DNA of 64,000 bases from Frigidibacter sp. (GTDB lineage Bacteria; Pseudomonadota; Alphaproteobacteria; Rhodobacterales; Rhodobacteraceae): NCBI RefSeq assembly GCF_030695035.1, contig NZ_JAUYTT010000002.1:119645-183644 (forward strand). Reading direction: 5' to 3'. A program made the translations under genes and the position numbers. This document shows, one piece after another, positions 25,959 to 33,743 of the stretch; within the stretch, counting starts at the first letter, position 1; each line of letters begins with the position of its first letter. The notes below the pieces were generated by a model, which saw only the letters and a list, made by a program, of their open reading frames with translations, did not search any database and was not told the origin of the DNA.

Positions 25959-26750
25959 ATGCTGACCCCCCGCGACCCCGCCAAGGAGTTTCCCTGGTGG
26001 CTGGCCCTCGTGCTGGCCGCCGGGCTCTGGCTGTTCTGGCAGGCCTCCGCCGACCCGGTGCAGCGGCAGGTGCTGCAGCTGCTGTGGCGCGGCGTCGGCG
26101 TCACGCTGCTGGTGACGGCGGTTGCCTACCTCTCGGCCTGCGCGCTTGGCCTGCTTCTGGCCTTGGCGGTGCTGGCGCGGAACCGGATCCTGCGGCAGGC
26201 GGCGCGGCTCTATATCGAGGTGGTGCGCGGCATCCCGATCCTGGTGCTGCTGCTCTACATGGCCTTCGTGGTGGTGCCCGCGGCCGTGGCCGGATGGAAC
26301 TGGCTGGCCGCCCACCTTGGCCTGCCGCCGCTCCAGACCCGCGACGTGCCCCTCTTGTGGCGCGCCGTTCTGGCGCTGACGGTCGCCTATTCCGCCTTCC
26401 TCGCCGAGATCTTCCGCGCGGGCCTGCAGTCGGTGGACCCGGGCCAGATCGAGGCCGCCGAGAGCCTTGGCCTCGGCCGTTGGATGCGCTTTCGCATGGT
26501 GGTCTTCCCGCAGGCCTTCCGGGTGATCCTGCCGCCGCTTGGCAATGACCTGGTGGCGATGGTGAAGGATTCCTCGCTGGTCTCGGTGCTTGGCGTCGCG
26601 GATGTGACCCAGCTGGGCAAGGTCGCCGCCGCCGGCAACTTCCGCTACTTCGAGACCTACAACATGGTTGCGCTGGTCTACCTGACGATGACACTGACCC
26701 TGTCCTTGCTGTTGCGAAGGCTGGAGGCGCGCCTTCGCAACAGGGGTTGA
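25959..26750 (+). CDS. Polar amino acid ABC transporter permease
   Basis: This 263-residue HisM/GlnP-type permease shows GVGVTLLVTAVAYLSACALG, the EVVRGIPILVLLLYMAF periplasmic-membrane motif and the EAA loop QIEAAESLGLGRWMRF, which docks the ATPase. About five to six membrane segments are present. It pairs with the binding protein just upstream. The next gene is an M3 peptidase, so the ATP-binding subunit must be encoded elsewhere or shared with another importer. Confidence 0.93.
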   Translation: MLTPRDPAKEFPWWLALVLAAGLWLFWQASADPVQRQVLQLLWRGVGVTLLVTAVAYLSACALGLLLALAVLARNRILRQAARLYIEVVRGIPILVLLLYMAFVVVPAAVAGWNWLAAHLGLPPLQTRDVPLLWRAVLALTVAYSAFLAEIFRAGLQSVDPGQIEAAESLGLGRWMRFRMVVFPQAFRVILPPLGNDLVAMVKDSSLVSVLGVADVTQLGKVAAAGNFRYFETYNMVALVYLTMTLTLSLLLRRLEARLRNRG

Positions 26751-26804
26751 GGCTGGACCTTGCCGCAGGCCGAGCCTAGCTTGGCGGCAACAAGGAGTTT
26801 CCCC

Positions 26805-28832
26805 ATGACCGATGCTGCCAACCCGCTGCTCGCCCCCTGGACCGGCGCGTTCGACCTGCCGCCCTTCGCCGCGATCACCGATGACGACTTCGCCCCCGCC
26901 TTCGAGACCGGCCTCGCCGAAGCCCGCGCCCGCATCACTGAGATCGCCGGCGACCCCGCGCCCGCCACCTTCGCCAACACCATCGCTGCGCTGGAACTGG
27001 CCGAGACCACGCTCGACCGGGTGGCAGGCGTCTTCTACAACCTCGCCGGCGCCGACAGCACCGACGCGCGCGAGGCTTTGCAGCGCGACCTCGCCCCGAA
27101 GATGTCGGCCTTCTCCTCCGAAGTCACCATGAACCGCGGGCTCTTTGCGCGGATCGAGGATCTGTGGCAGCGGCGCGATGGCCTTGGACTCAACGCCGAA
27201 GAGTCAAGGGTTCTGGACCTTTACCGCCGGATGTTCATCCGCGCCGGCGCGCAGCTTCAGGGCGAGGCGGCTACCCGCATGGCCGCGGTGAAACAGCGCC
27301 TCGCCGTCCTCTCCACCCGCTTCAGCCAGAACGTGCTGGCGGATGAGCGCGGCTGGTCGATGCCGCTGGCCGAGGCCGATCTGGAGGGCCTGCCCGATTT
27401 CGTGATCGCCAGCGCCAAGGCCGCCGCCACCGAACGCGGGCAGGAGGGCCATGTGCTGACCCTGAACCGCTCGCTGATCGTGCCGTTCCTGCAATTCTCG
27501 CCCCGCCGCGACCTGCGCGAGATCGCCTTCGCGGCCTGGGGCGCCCGCGGCGCCTCGGGCGGCGAGACCGACAACCGCGCCGTCGCCGCCGAGATCCTTG
27601 CCCTGCGCGGGGAGCGTGCCAAGCTGTTGGGATATGACAGCTTCGCCGCCTACAAGCTGGAGCCGGAAATGGCCAAGACCCCGGCCGCGGTGCGGGGCCT
27701 CCTGATGCAGGTCTGGACCCCGGCCCGCGCCAAGGCGGAAGCTGATGCGGCGATCCTTGAGGGGATGATGCACCGCGATGGCATCAACGGCGCGCTCGAG
27801 GCCTGGGACTGGCGCTACTACTCCGAACGCCGCCGCCGCGCCGAGCATGATCTGGATGAGGCGGCGCTGAAGCCCTACCTCTCGCTCGACGCGATGATCG
27901 GCGCGCAGTTCGACGTGGCCAGCCGCCTGTTCGGGCTGGAGTTCCGGGAACTCGACACGCCCCTCTACCACCCCGACGCCCGCGCCTGGGAGGTGACCCG
28001 CAAGGGCCGCCACATGGCCGTCTTCATCGGCGACTACTTCGCCCGCGGCTCCAAACGCTCCGGCGCCTGGTGCTCCTCCTTCCGCAGCCAGCGCAAGCTG
28101 GGGGGCGAGGTGCGCCCCGTGGTGGTCAACGTGTGCAACTTCGCCAAGGCCGACCCGGCGCTGCTGAGCTATGACGATGCGCGCACCCTCTTCCACGAAT
28201 TTGGCCATGCGCTGCACCAGATGCTGTCGGACGTGACCTATCCGCTGATCTCCGGCACCTCGGTCGCGCGCGACTTCGTCGAGCTGCCAAGCCAGCTTTA
28301 CGAACATTGGCTGGAAGTGCCCGAGGTGCTGGAAAAACACGCCCGCCACTGGCAGACCGGCGCGCCGATGCCGCAGGACATGCTGGACCGGCTGCTGGCC
28401 GCCAGCACCTATGGGCAGGGCTTCTCGACGGTGGAATATGTCGCCTCGGCGCTGGTGGACCTCGCCTTCCACGAAGGCGCCGCCCCGGCCGATCCGATGG
28501 AGATGCAGGCGCGGGTACTGGCCGATCTGGGCCTGCCCCACGCAATCCCGATGCGCCACGCCACGCCGCATTTCACCCATGTCTTCTCGGGCGACGGCTA
28601 TTCCTCGGGCTATTACAGCTACATGTGGTCCGAGGTGATGGACGCCGACGCCTTCGCCGCCTTCGAGGAAACCGGCGACGTGTTCGACCCCGAAACCGCG
28701 GCGAAGCTGGAGAAGTTCATCCTCTCCGCCGGGGGCTCGCAAGAGGCCGAAGCCCTCTACACCGCCTTCCGCGGCCGCTTGCCGGGCGTGGAGGCGCTGC
28801 TGAAAGGCCGCGGCCTGCTCGACGCAGCCTGA
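26805..28832 (+). CDS. M3 family zinc metallopeptidase (oligopeptidase A / Dcp type)
   Basis: This 675-residue cytoplasmic thimet-oligopeptidase-like enzyme degrades oligopeptides, including released signal peptides. The HExxH zinc site is HEFGHALHQ starting at H464, with the third ligand expected in the FVELPSQLYEHW segment about 29 residues later. The N-terminal NPLLAPWTGAFDLPPFAAI segment is typical of the family. ATG 26805 has an AAGGAG site 12 bases upstream. It follows the amino-acid permease by 54 bases, which suits peptide nutrition, and ends at a palindromic repeat. Confidence 0.95.
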   Translation: MTDAANPLLAPWTGAFDLPPFAAITDDDFAPAFETGLAEARARITEIAGDPAPATFANTIAALELAETTLDRVAGVFYNLAGADSTDAREALQRDLAPKMSAFSSEVTMNRGLFARIEDLWQRRDGLGLNAEESRVLDLYRRMFIRAGAQLQGEAATRMAAVKQRLAVLSTRFSQNVLADERGWSMPLAEADLEGLPDFVIASAKAAATERGQEGHVLTLNRSLIVPFLQFSPRRDLREIAFAAWGARGASGGETDNRAVAAEILALRGERAKLLGYDSFAAYKLEPEMAKTPAAVRGLLMQVWTPARAKAEADAAILEGMMHRDGINGALEAWDWRYYSERRRRAEHDLDEAALKPYLSLDAMIGAQFDVASRLFGLEFRELDTPLYHPDARAWEVTRKGRHMAVFIGDYFARGSKRSGAWCSSFRSQRKLGGEVRPVVVNVCNFAKADPALLSYDDARTLFHEFGHALHQMLSDVTYPLISGTSVARDFVELPSQLYEHWLEVPEVLEKHARHWQTGAPMPQDMLDRLLAASTYGQGFSTVEYVASALVDLAFHEGAAPADPMEMQARVLADLGLPHAIPMRHATPHFTHVFSGDGYSSGYYSYMWSEVMDADAFAAFEETGDVFDPETAAKLEKFILSAGGSQEAEALYTAFRGRLPGVEALLKGRGLLDAA

Positions 28833-28845
28833 GTCTTTCCCCCTC

Positions 28846-28932
28846 TTCTTTGCCTAAATATCCTCGGGGGGCGCGGGGGGCAGAAGGCCCCCCGCTTCTT
28901 CGTTTCGGGGCGGGGGCAGACGGCCCCCGCCT
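28846..28932 (+). repeat. AAATATCC palindromic repeat, copy 2 (double hairpin)
   Basis: AAATATCC at 28856-28863 is followed by a nine-pair stem GCGGGGGGC/GCCCCCCGC (28873-28881, 28887-28895) with loop AGAAG. A second unit GGCGGGGGC-AGACG-GCCCCCGCC follows at about 28909-28931. It sits between the convergent M3 peptidase and CDF genes, where it can serve as a bidirectional terminator. Confidence 0.85.
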
Positions 28933-28939
28933 CTGACAG

Positions 28940-29821
28940 TCACACCCGCGCCACATCCTTGTGGATGATCACGTCGCATTGCGGATAGGCCAGCAGGATC
29001 GTGCGTCGCAGCCCGGCGCCGATGTCATGCGCCTCGCGCAGTGTCAGATCGCCATCGAGCTCGATATGCAGGTGCACGAACACCCGGCTGCCGGCGGTGC
29101 GGGTCTTGAGGTCATGAAACCCCCGCACCTCGGGCCAGGCGCGGGCGAGCTCGCCGATGCCGGCCACCAGCTCGGGATCTGCGGCGCGGTCCATCAGCGC
29201 GTCCCAGGCGCCCTTGCCGATGCGCGTGGCCCCCAGCACCATGCCCGCCCCCGCCGCCAGCGCCACCACGGAATCGATCTGTCCCAGCCCGAACCGCGCC
29301 GAGGCCCACAGCGCCAGGATCGCGCCGATATTGGGCAGCAGGTCGCCCAGATAATGCAGCGAATCTGCAGCCACCACCCGGCTGCGGGTGCGCCGCGCCA
29401 CCCGGCGCTGCCAGAGCACCAGCCCCACCGTCAGCACGATGGAGAAGGTCATCACCGCGATGCCCTCGGCCTGCGCCTCCAGCGGTTCGGGCGCGTCCGA
29501 CAGCAGCCGCGCCGCGGCGGCCCAGCCGATGACGATGCCCGACACGGCGATGAAGATCGACTGCCCGAGGGCCACCAGATCCTCGGCGGACGAATGCCCA
29601 AAGGCATGGTCCTCATCCGGCGGGCGTGCGGCGTAGATCATCGCCGCGAGCCCGGCAACTGACACCATCAGGTCCATCGCGCTGTCGGCCAGCGAGGCTG
29701 CAATCGACAGCGCCCCGGTCGCCGAGAGCGCCCAGAGCTTGACCAGGACCAGCACCGTCGCCACGGATACCGAGGCGAGGCCGGCCGACAGGTTCAGGCG
29801 CAGCGTGGGGTTCTTGGCCAT
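28940..29821 (-). CDS. Cation diffusion facilitator (FieF/YiiP-like) metal transporter
   Basis: This 293-residue CDF antiporter exports divalent metals such as Zn or Fe against protons. The TM2 site DxxxD (LADSAMDLMVS) and the TM5 site HxxxD (DSLHYLGDLLPN) match the zinc/iron site of FieF. The cytoplasmic C-terminal domain ends with HLHIELDGDLTLREAHDIG, which contains the usual metal-binding histidines. ATG 29821 was chosen for its AAGGA site; the upstream extension is not homologous. The metal is not certain. Confidence 0.94.
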   Translation of the reverse strand: MAKNPTLRLNLSAGLASVSVATVLVLVKLWALSATGALSIAASLADSAMDLMVSVAGLAAMIYAARPPDEDHAFGHSSAEDLVALGQSIFIAVSGIVIGWAAAARLLSDAPEPLEAQAEGIAVMTFSIVLTVGLVLWQRRVARRTRSRVVAADSLHYLGDLLPNIGAILALWASARFGLGQIDSVVALAAGAGMVLGATRIGKGAWDALMDRAADPELVAGIGELARAWPEVRGFHDLKTRTAGSRVFVHLHIELDGDLTLREAHDIGAGLRRTILLAYPQCDVIIHKDVARV

Positions 29822-29873
29822 GGGGGGTCCTTCGAGTCGGGTCCGTGCAGCCACTCTGCCGCGGACCGCCGGA

Positions 29874-30476
29874 CTATTCGACCAGTTCGTCGGCGTCCAC
29901 GCCCCAAAGCGCGGATTTTTGGACCCAGCCCTTCTGGCCGCCGGCATTGATCCTGCACCAGTCCGGCCCGCATTGCTCCAGCCGCGCGATCACCCCGGCC
30001 ATGGCCCGGGCCTGAACGGGCGCCGCTGCATTGTCGCGGGCGCGCAGGTCCGCGGTCTCGGCACTGACAACCACGGTCCGCACGCCCGAGATCAGCGAGT
30101 AATGCACCCATCCGCCCGCGCCGTCACGATCCTCGACCCGGCGCCAATGGCCGAACTCGGCCGTTACCCGCAGCGGCATGTCGCGGTGGCGGAAGACCCA
30201 GTCGATCCGGTGCGAGAGGGACGGGCCGCGCCGGGCATTGCCCTCTGAGGCTTTCATCGACACGAAACGCGGCATGGGCAGGTTGGTGACGGGGCCGCGG
30301 CCATCAGCCGTGGCGACCGACGCCTCCACCGCGGCGTCAAGGTCAAGCTCCGGCTCCACCGCCGCATCTTGCAGCACGGCAGTGCCGTCTTGCGCCTGTG
30401 CGGCGCCCGCCGGCCCGAACAAGGCCGCCAGAATTGCCGCTATTGCCAGAAATTCCTGTCCAGCCCGCATGGTCAT
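29874..30476 (-). CDS. Secreted protein with two bacterial SH3 domains
   Basis: This 200-residue protein has a signal peptide of about 28 residues (PAGAAQA) and an acidic linker. Two SH3b-like repeats follow: MKASEGNARRGPSLSHRIDW through DGAGGWVHYSLISG, and ADLRARDNAAAPVQARAMAG through NAGGQKGWVQKSALWG. Bacterial SH3 domains usually bind cell-wall peptides, so a periplasmic peptidoglycan-associated role is inferred. Two in-frame ATGs (30476 and 30470) are two codons apart. It is divergent from the hydroxyacid dehydrogenase. Confidence 0.82.
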   Translation of the reverse strand: MTMRAGQEFLAIAAILAALFGPAGAAQAQDGTAVLQDAAVEPELDLDAAVEASVATADGRGPVTNLPMPRFVSMKASEGNARRGPSLSHRIDWVFRHRDMPLRVTAEFGHWRRVEDRDGAGGWVHYSLISGVRTVVVSAETADLRARDNAAAPVQARAMAGVIARLEQCGPDWCRINAGGQKGWVQKSALWGVDADELVE

Positions 30477-30804
30477 GCCTGCCGCCCGCCCGTCTTTGCC
30501 ACGATCTGGTCTGCCTCGGTTTCGGGATGTCGCGCCGGACCCGGCCGCATCCTCTTTGCGCCGATCAGACCATGCGGGGCGCCGAAAGGCCAGCGCCGGG
30601 GCCCAGATGCGGCGCGATGCCCGGTCAGGTGTGGCCTTGCAGCGCCAACAGGCCGCAGCAGGGCAGTATGCCGCGACGTTTTTGCTAAGTTTTCCCCTTG
30701 AAATCGCAATAATATTGCGCGAGTAATGCGGTGCAAACCCGCCTGCTGCACTGCAACATGACGCAGACGGCGCCCCCGAGACCCCTGACGAGCGGAAGAC
30801 CGAC
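30477..30804. other. Divergent intergenic region with AT-rich promoter core
   Basis: No gene was found. Bases 30680-30727 are markedly AT-rich for this genome and contain TTGAAA (30698-30703) and an imperfect dyad CGCAAT-AAT-ATTGCG (30707-30721) next to TAATGC (30724-30729). This is the probable promoter/operator of the dehydrogenase gene. The SH3 gene promoter is likely in the GC-rich left part but was not resolved. Confidence 0.4.
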
Positions 30805-31791
30805 ATGTCGAAGCAAAAACTCAGCGTCGTGGTGACCCGGCGCCTGCCCGAGGTTGTGGAATCCCGGATGAAGGAGCTGTTCGACGTCGAGCTGAACGAA
30901 ACCGACGCCCGGATGACGCGCGAGGATCTGGCCGCCGCGATGCGCCGCGCCGATGTGCTGGTGCCGACGCTCAGCGACCATATCGACGCGAACATGCTGG
31001 CGCAGGCCGGCGAGAAGCTGAAGCTGATCGCCAATTTCGGCGCGGGGGTGGACCATATCGACGTCTCCAGCGCCCGCCAGCGCGGGGTGCTGGTGTCGAA
31101 CACGCCCGGGGTTTCGGCCGACGATACCGCCGACATGGCGATGGCGCTGATCCTTGGGGTCACGCGGCGGATCCCGGAAGGGATGGCGGTGATGCAGGAC
31201 GGCAAATGGCAGGGCTGGTCGCCGACCGCCTTTCTGGGCGGCCGCGTCGGCGGGCGGCGGCTCGGCATCCTCGGCATGGGCCGGATCGGGCTTGCCGTGG
31301 CGCGGCGGGCGCAGGCCTTCGGGATGCAGATCCACTACCACAACCGCAAGCGCCTGCGCCCCGAGGTAGAGGCAGAGGTGGGGGCGACCTATTGGGAAAG
31401 CCTCGACCAGATGCTGGCGCGGATGGATGTGGTGTCGGTCAACTGCCCGCACACGCCCTCGACCTTCCATCTGCTGAACGCGCGGCGGCTGAAGCTGATG
31501 AAGCCGACGGCGGTGGTGGTCAACACCTCGCGCGGCGAGGTGATCGACGAGAATGCCCTGACCCGGATGCTGCGCGCGGGCGAGATCGCGGGCGCCGGCC
31601 TCGACGTGTTCGAACATGGGCATGAGATCAACCCCCGCCTGCGCGAGCTGCCAAATGTGGTGCTTGTGCCGCATATGGGCTCCGCGACCGTCGAGGGCCG
31701 GGTGGAGATGGGCGAGAAGGTCATCATCAACATCAAGACCTTCGCCGATGGCCACCGCCCGCCGGATCTGGTTGTGCCGGGGTTGCTGTGA
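30805..31791 (+). CDS. D-2-hydroxyacid dehydrogenase (glyoxylate/hydroxypyruvate reductase-like)
   Basis: This 328-residue NAD(P)-dependent enzyme has the Rossmann loop GRRLGILGMGRIGLAVARRA and the catalytic Arg in NTSRGEVIDE. The catalytic Glu lies in the AGLDVFEHG region, and the general-base His in LVPHMGSATVEGR. The FGAGVDHIDVSSARQRGV segment matches GyaR-type D-glycerate dehydrogenases, which reduce glyoxylate or hydroxypyruvate. Substrate choice is inferred. Stem-loops follow the gene. Confidence 0.92.
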   Translation: MSKQKLSVVVTRRLPEVVESRMKELFDVELNETDARMTREDLAAAMRRADVLVPTLSDHIDANMLAQAGEKLKLIANFGAGVDHIDVSSARQRGVLVSNTPGVSADDTADMAMALILGVTRRIPEGMAVMQDGKWQGWSPTAFLGGRVGGRRLGILGMGRIGLAVARRAQAFGMQIHYHNRKRLRPEVEAEVGATYWESLDQMLARMDVVSVNCPHTPSTFHLLNARRLKLMKPTAVVVNTSRGEVIDENALTRMLRAGEIAGAGLDVFEHGHEINPRLRELPNVVLVPHMGSATVEGRVEMGEKVIINIKTFADGHRPPDLVVPGLL

Positions 31792-32176
31792 GCTAAGCGC
31801 CCCGAAGCTCTACAACGAATAGGCCAACAGGTGCGCCCTCGCAGCCGTCGCACAGATGCTTGCAGAATTTCGGCCGTCGACGAAATTCTGCTGTGCCCGC
31901 CCCCGCATGGGCGGGCACATTCGTGCCCACTGGGGCGGTCCCATCAGAATTTGGCACCATTCGGGCCCATGTCTTCACCCCTTGCCCTCCGGCTCACGCC
32001 TCCGGGCAACCGGCGCGGGTGACTTGCCACTGGCAAGTCCCCTGATCGCGCCGGGGTGCCAAGCCTACAGAGCTCGGCGACAATCGTTCTGAGGCACCCA
32101 CCTCCCCATGGGCTGGCGCTCCCCGCCGCGGGATGCGAAACTGGCCGCGATTACAGGGCGCAGGCAGGGCGGGTAG
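31792..32176. other. Hairpin-rich 385-base intergenic region
   Basis: No gene was recognised. An 11-pair stem GCAGAATTTCG/CGAAATTCTGC (31862-31872, 31881-31891) is followed at once by an 11-pair stem TGTGCCCGCCC/GGGCGGGCACA (31892-31902, 31909-31919). A weaker one is TTGCCC/GGGCAA (31983-31988, 32004-32009). The tandem stems probably terminate the dehydrogenase transcript. A short perfect palindrome lies at 32021. Confidence 0.65.
32021..32039. promoter_or_regulatory. Perfect 19-base palindrome, operator candidate
   Basis: GACTTGCCA-C-TGGCAAGTC is a nine-base dyad around one central base, too tight to form a hairpin, as expected for a homodimeric regulator site. It lies 138 bases before the membrane glycosyltransferase gene. 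The regulator is unknown. Confidence 0.35.
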
Positions 32177-33625
32177 ATGGACCAAGACAACGGGCAGGGC
32201 ACGCGGATCTTCCTCGCGCTGCTGGCAGGCTACTTCGCGCTGCAATTCGCGCTGCGGCTGGCGCTTGGCGGCGCGCTGGAGACGGACGAGGCGGAAATGG
32301 TGCTGCTGACCCACGGGTTCCGGCTGGGCTATGGCCCGCAGCTCCCGCTTTACGGCTGGGTTCAGGCGGCAAGCTTTGCGATCTTCGGCAAGACCGCCTT
32401 TGCGCTGGCCGTCGTCAAGAACCTGATGCTGTTCGGCACCTATGCGCTGGTCTTTGCCGCGCTGCGCCCGTTGCTGACTTTCCGGCTGGCGGTCAGCGGC
32501 ACGCTTGGCCTCGCTCTGCTGCCCGATGTGTTCTGGGAATCGCAGCGCGCCACCACCCATTCCGTCGCGCTGATCCTGCTGATCGCGGCGACGCTGGCGG
32601 CGGCATCCAGCCTGCTGCGCCGGGGGCGGATCGTCGATTACCTGCTGCTGGGGCTGGTGATCGGCCTCGGCCTGCTGTCGAAATACAACTATGCGCTGGT
32701 TCCGGTCGCGTTGGCGCTGGCGGGGCTGACCCTGCCGCAGATGCGGGCGCGGCTGGCCGACCGGCGCCTCCTTGCCACGCTGGCGGTCGCGCTGGCCATC
32801 GTCGCTGTGCCGGCCCTGTGGATGTTACGCCATCCCGAACTTGCCTTCGCTTCGGGCTACAAGCTGACGGTCGGCAAGGCGGCGACGGATGCCATGCCCT
32901 GGTTGACCGGCCTGGGCGACAGTTTCGGCGGATTCGCGGCAGAGATGGTGCTGGCGGCGCTGGTCGCGGCGGGCCTCGGCTTCGGGATGCGTGACCGTAG
33001 TGCGCCGCCTCTGACCGAGCCCGGAGAGACCTTCGTGCGCCTGCTGACCCGCGCCGCACTGTTCTCCTTTGCCCTGTTCCTGATCGGGGTGGTCATCGCC
33101 GGGGCCACCCATGTAACCGCGCGCTGGCTGCTGCCGGTCTTCGTGCTGGCCGCGCCGCCGCTGATGATCCGCGCCGTGGCGATGGCACGGCCCGCCGCCT
33201 TCCGCGGGCTGGTGGGGGGCGTGGCGGCGCTTGCGGCATTGACGGTGGTGGGCATGGCCGGCGCGCGGCTCTATGGCTCGGCGCGCGGTGCGGTGGACTT
33301 TGCCGATGTCGAGGCGGCGCTGGCCCGCTTCAACCCGGAAACGACGCCGATCCTAGCCGACTTCTACGTCGGCGGCAATCTGGCCTTGCGCAATCCCGGC
33401 TGGCGGGTGGAGCCGTTCCTGCCCACCCAGTCGCCGCCTGCACCCGGAACGCCGGTGCTGGTGCTGCTTCGCGGTACGTTGAGCCTTGAGAACAATCTGG
33501 GACGCAGCGGCTGGCCCGAGCCGGAGGCGGTGCAGGTGCTGGACAGCCTCGATTTCCGCGTGCCCTACCGCTTCACCGACGCCGAAACCCTGGCGCTTTC
33601 CGCCCGGCTGGTGGCGCGTCCCTAA
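32177..33625 (+). CDS. GT39/ArnT-like membrane glycosyltransferase
   Basis: This 482-residue polytopic protein has about ten membrane segments. The first periplasmic loop carries the GT39/GT83 acidic motif in LGGALETDEAEMVLLT, and a later segment has FWESQRATTHSVALILL. This is the layout of polyprenyl-phosphate-dependent GT-C enzymes such as ArnT or dolichyl-P-mannose protein transferases. The C-terminal soluble domain (ILADFYVGGNLALRNPG) is like that of other bacterial GT39 proteins. Donor and acceptor are unknown. It stands alone. Confidence 0.85.
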   Translation: MDQDNGQGTRIFLALLAGYFALQFALRLALGGALETDEAEMVLLTHGFRLGYGPQLPLYGWVQAASFAIFGKTAFALAVVKNLMLFGTYALVFAALRPLLTFRLAVSGTLGLALLPDVFWESQRATTHSVALILLIAATLAAASSLLRRGRIVDYLLLGLVIGLGLLSKYNYALVPVALALAGLTLPQMRARLADRRLLATLAVALAIVAVPALWMLRHPELAFASGYKLTVGKAATDAMPWLTGLGDSFGGFAAEMVLAALVAAGLGFGMRDRSAPPLTEPGETFVRLLTRAALFSFALFLIGVVIAGATHVTARWLLPVFVLAAPPLMIRAVAMARPAAFRGLVGGVAALAALTVVGMAGARLYGSARGAVDFADVEAALARFNPETTPILADFYVGGNLALRNPGWRVEPFLPTQSPPAPGTPVLVLLRGTLSLENNLGRSGWPEPEAVQVLDSLDFRVPYRFTDAETLALSARLVARP

Positions 33626-33743
33626 GCCGCGCTGCGGCGCAATCGCGCATCATGTCGTTTTCGTCCCGCAGATGTCGGGCGCGCCGTCCTGAAATTCCGC
33701 TGTTCTGGCATTCGTGGGCAAACAGCGCTTCAGGAGTCGCCCG

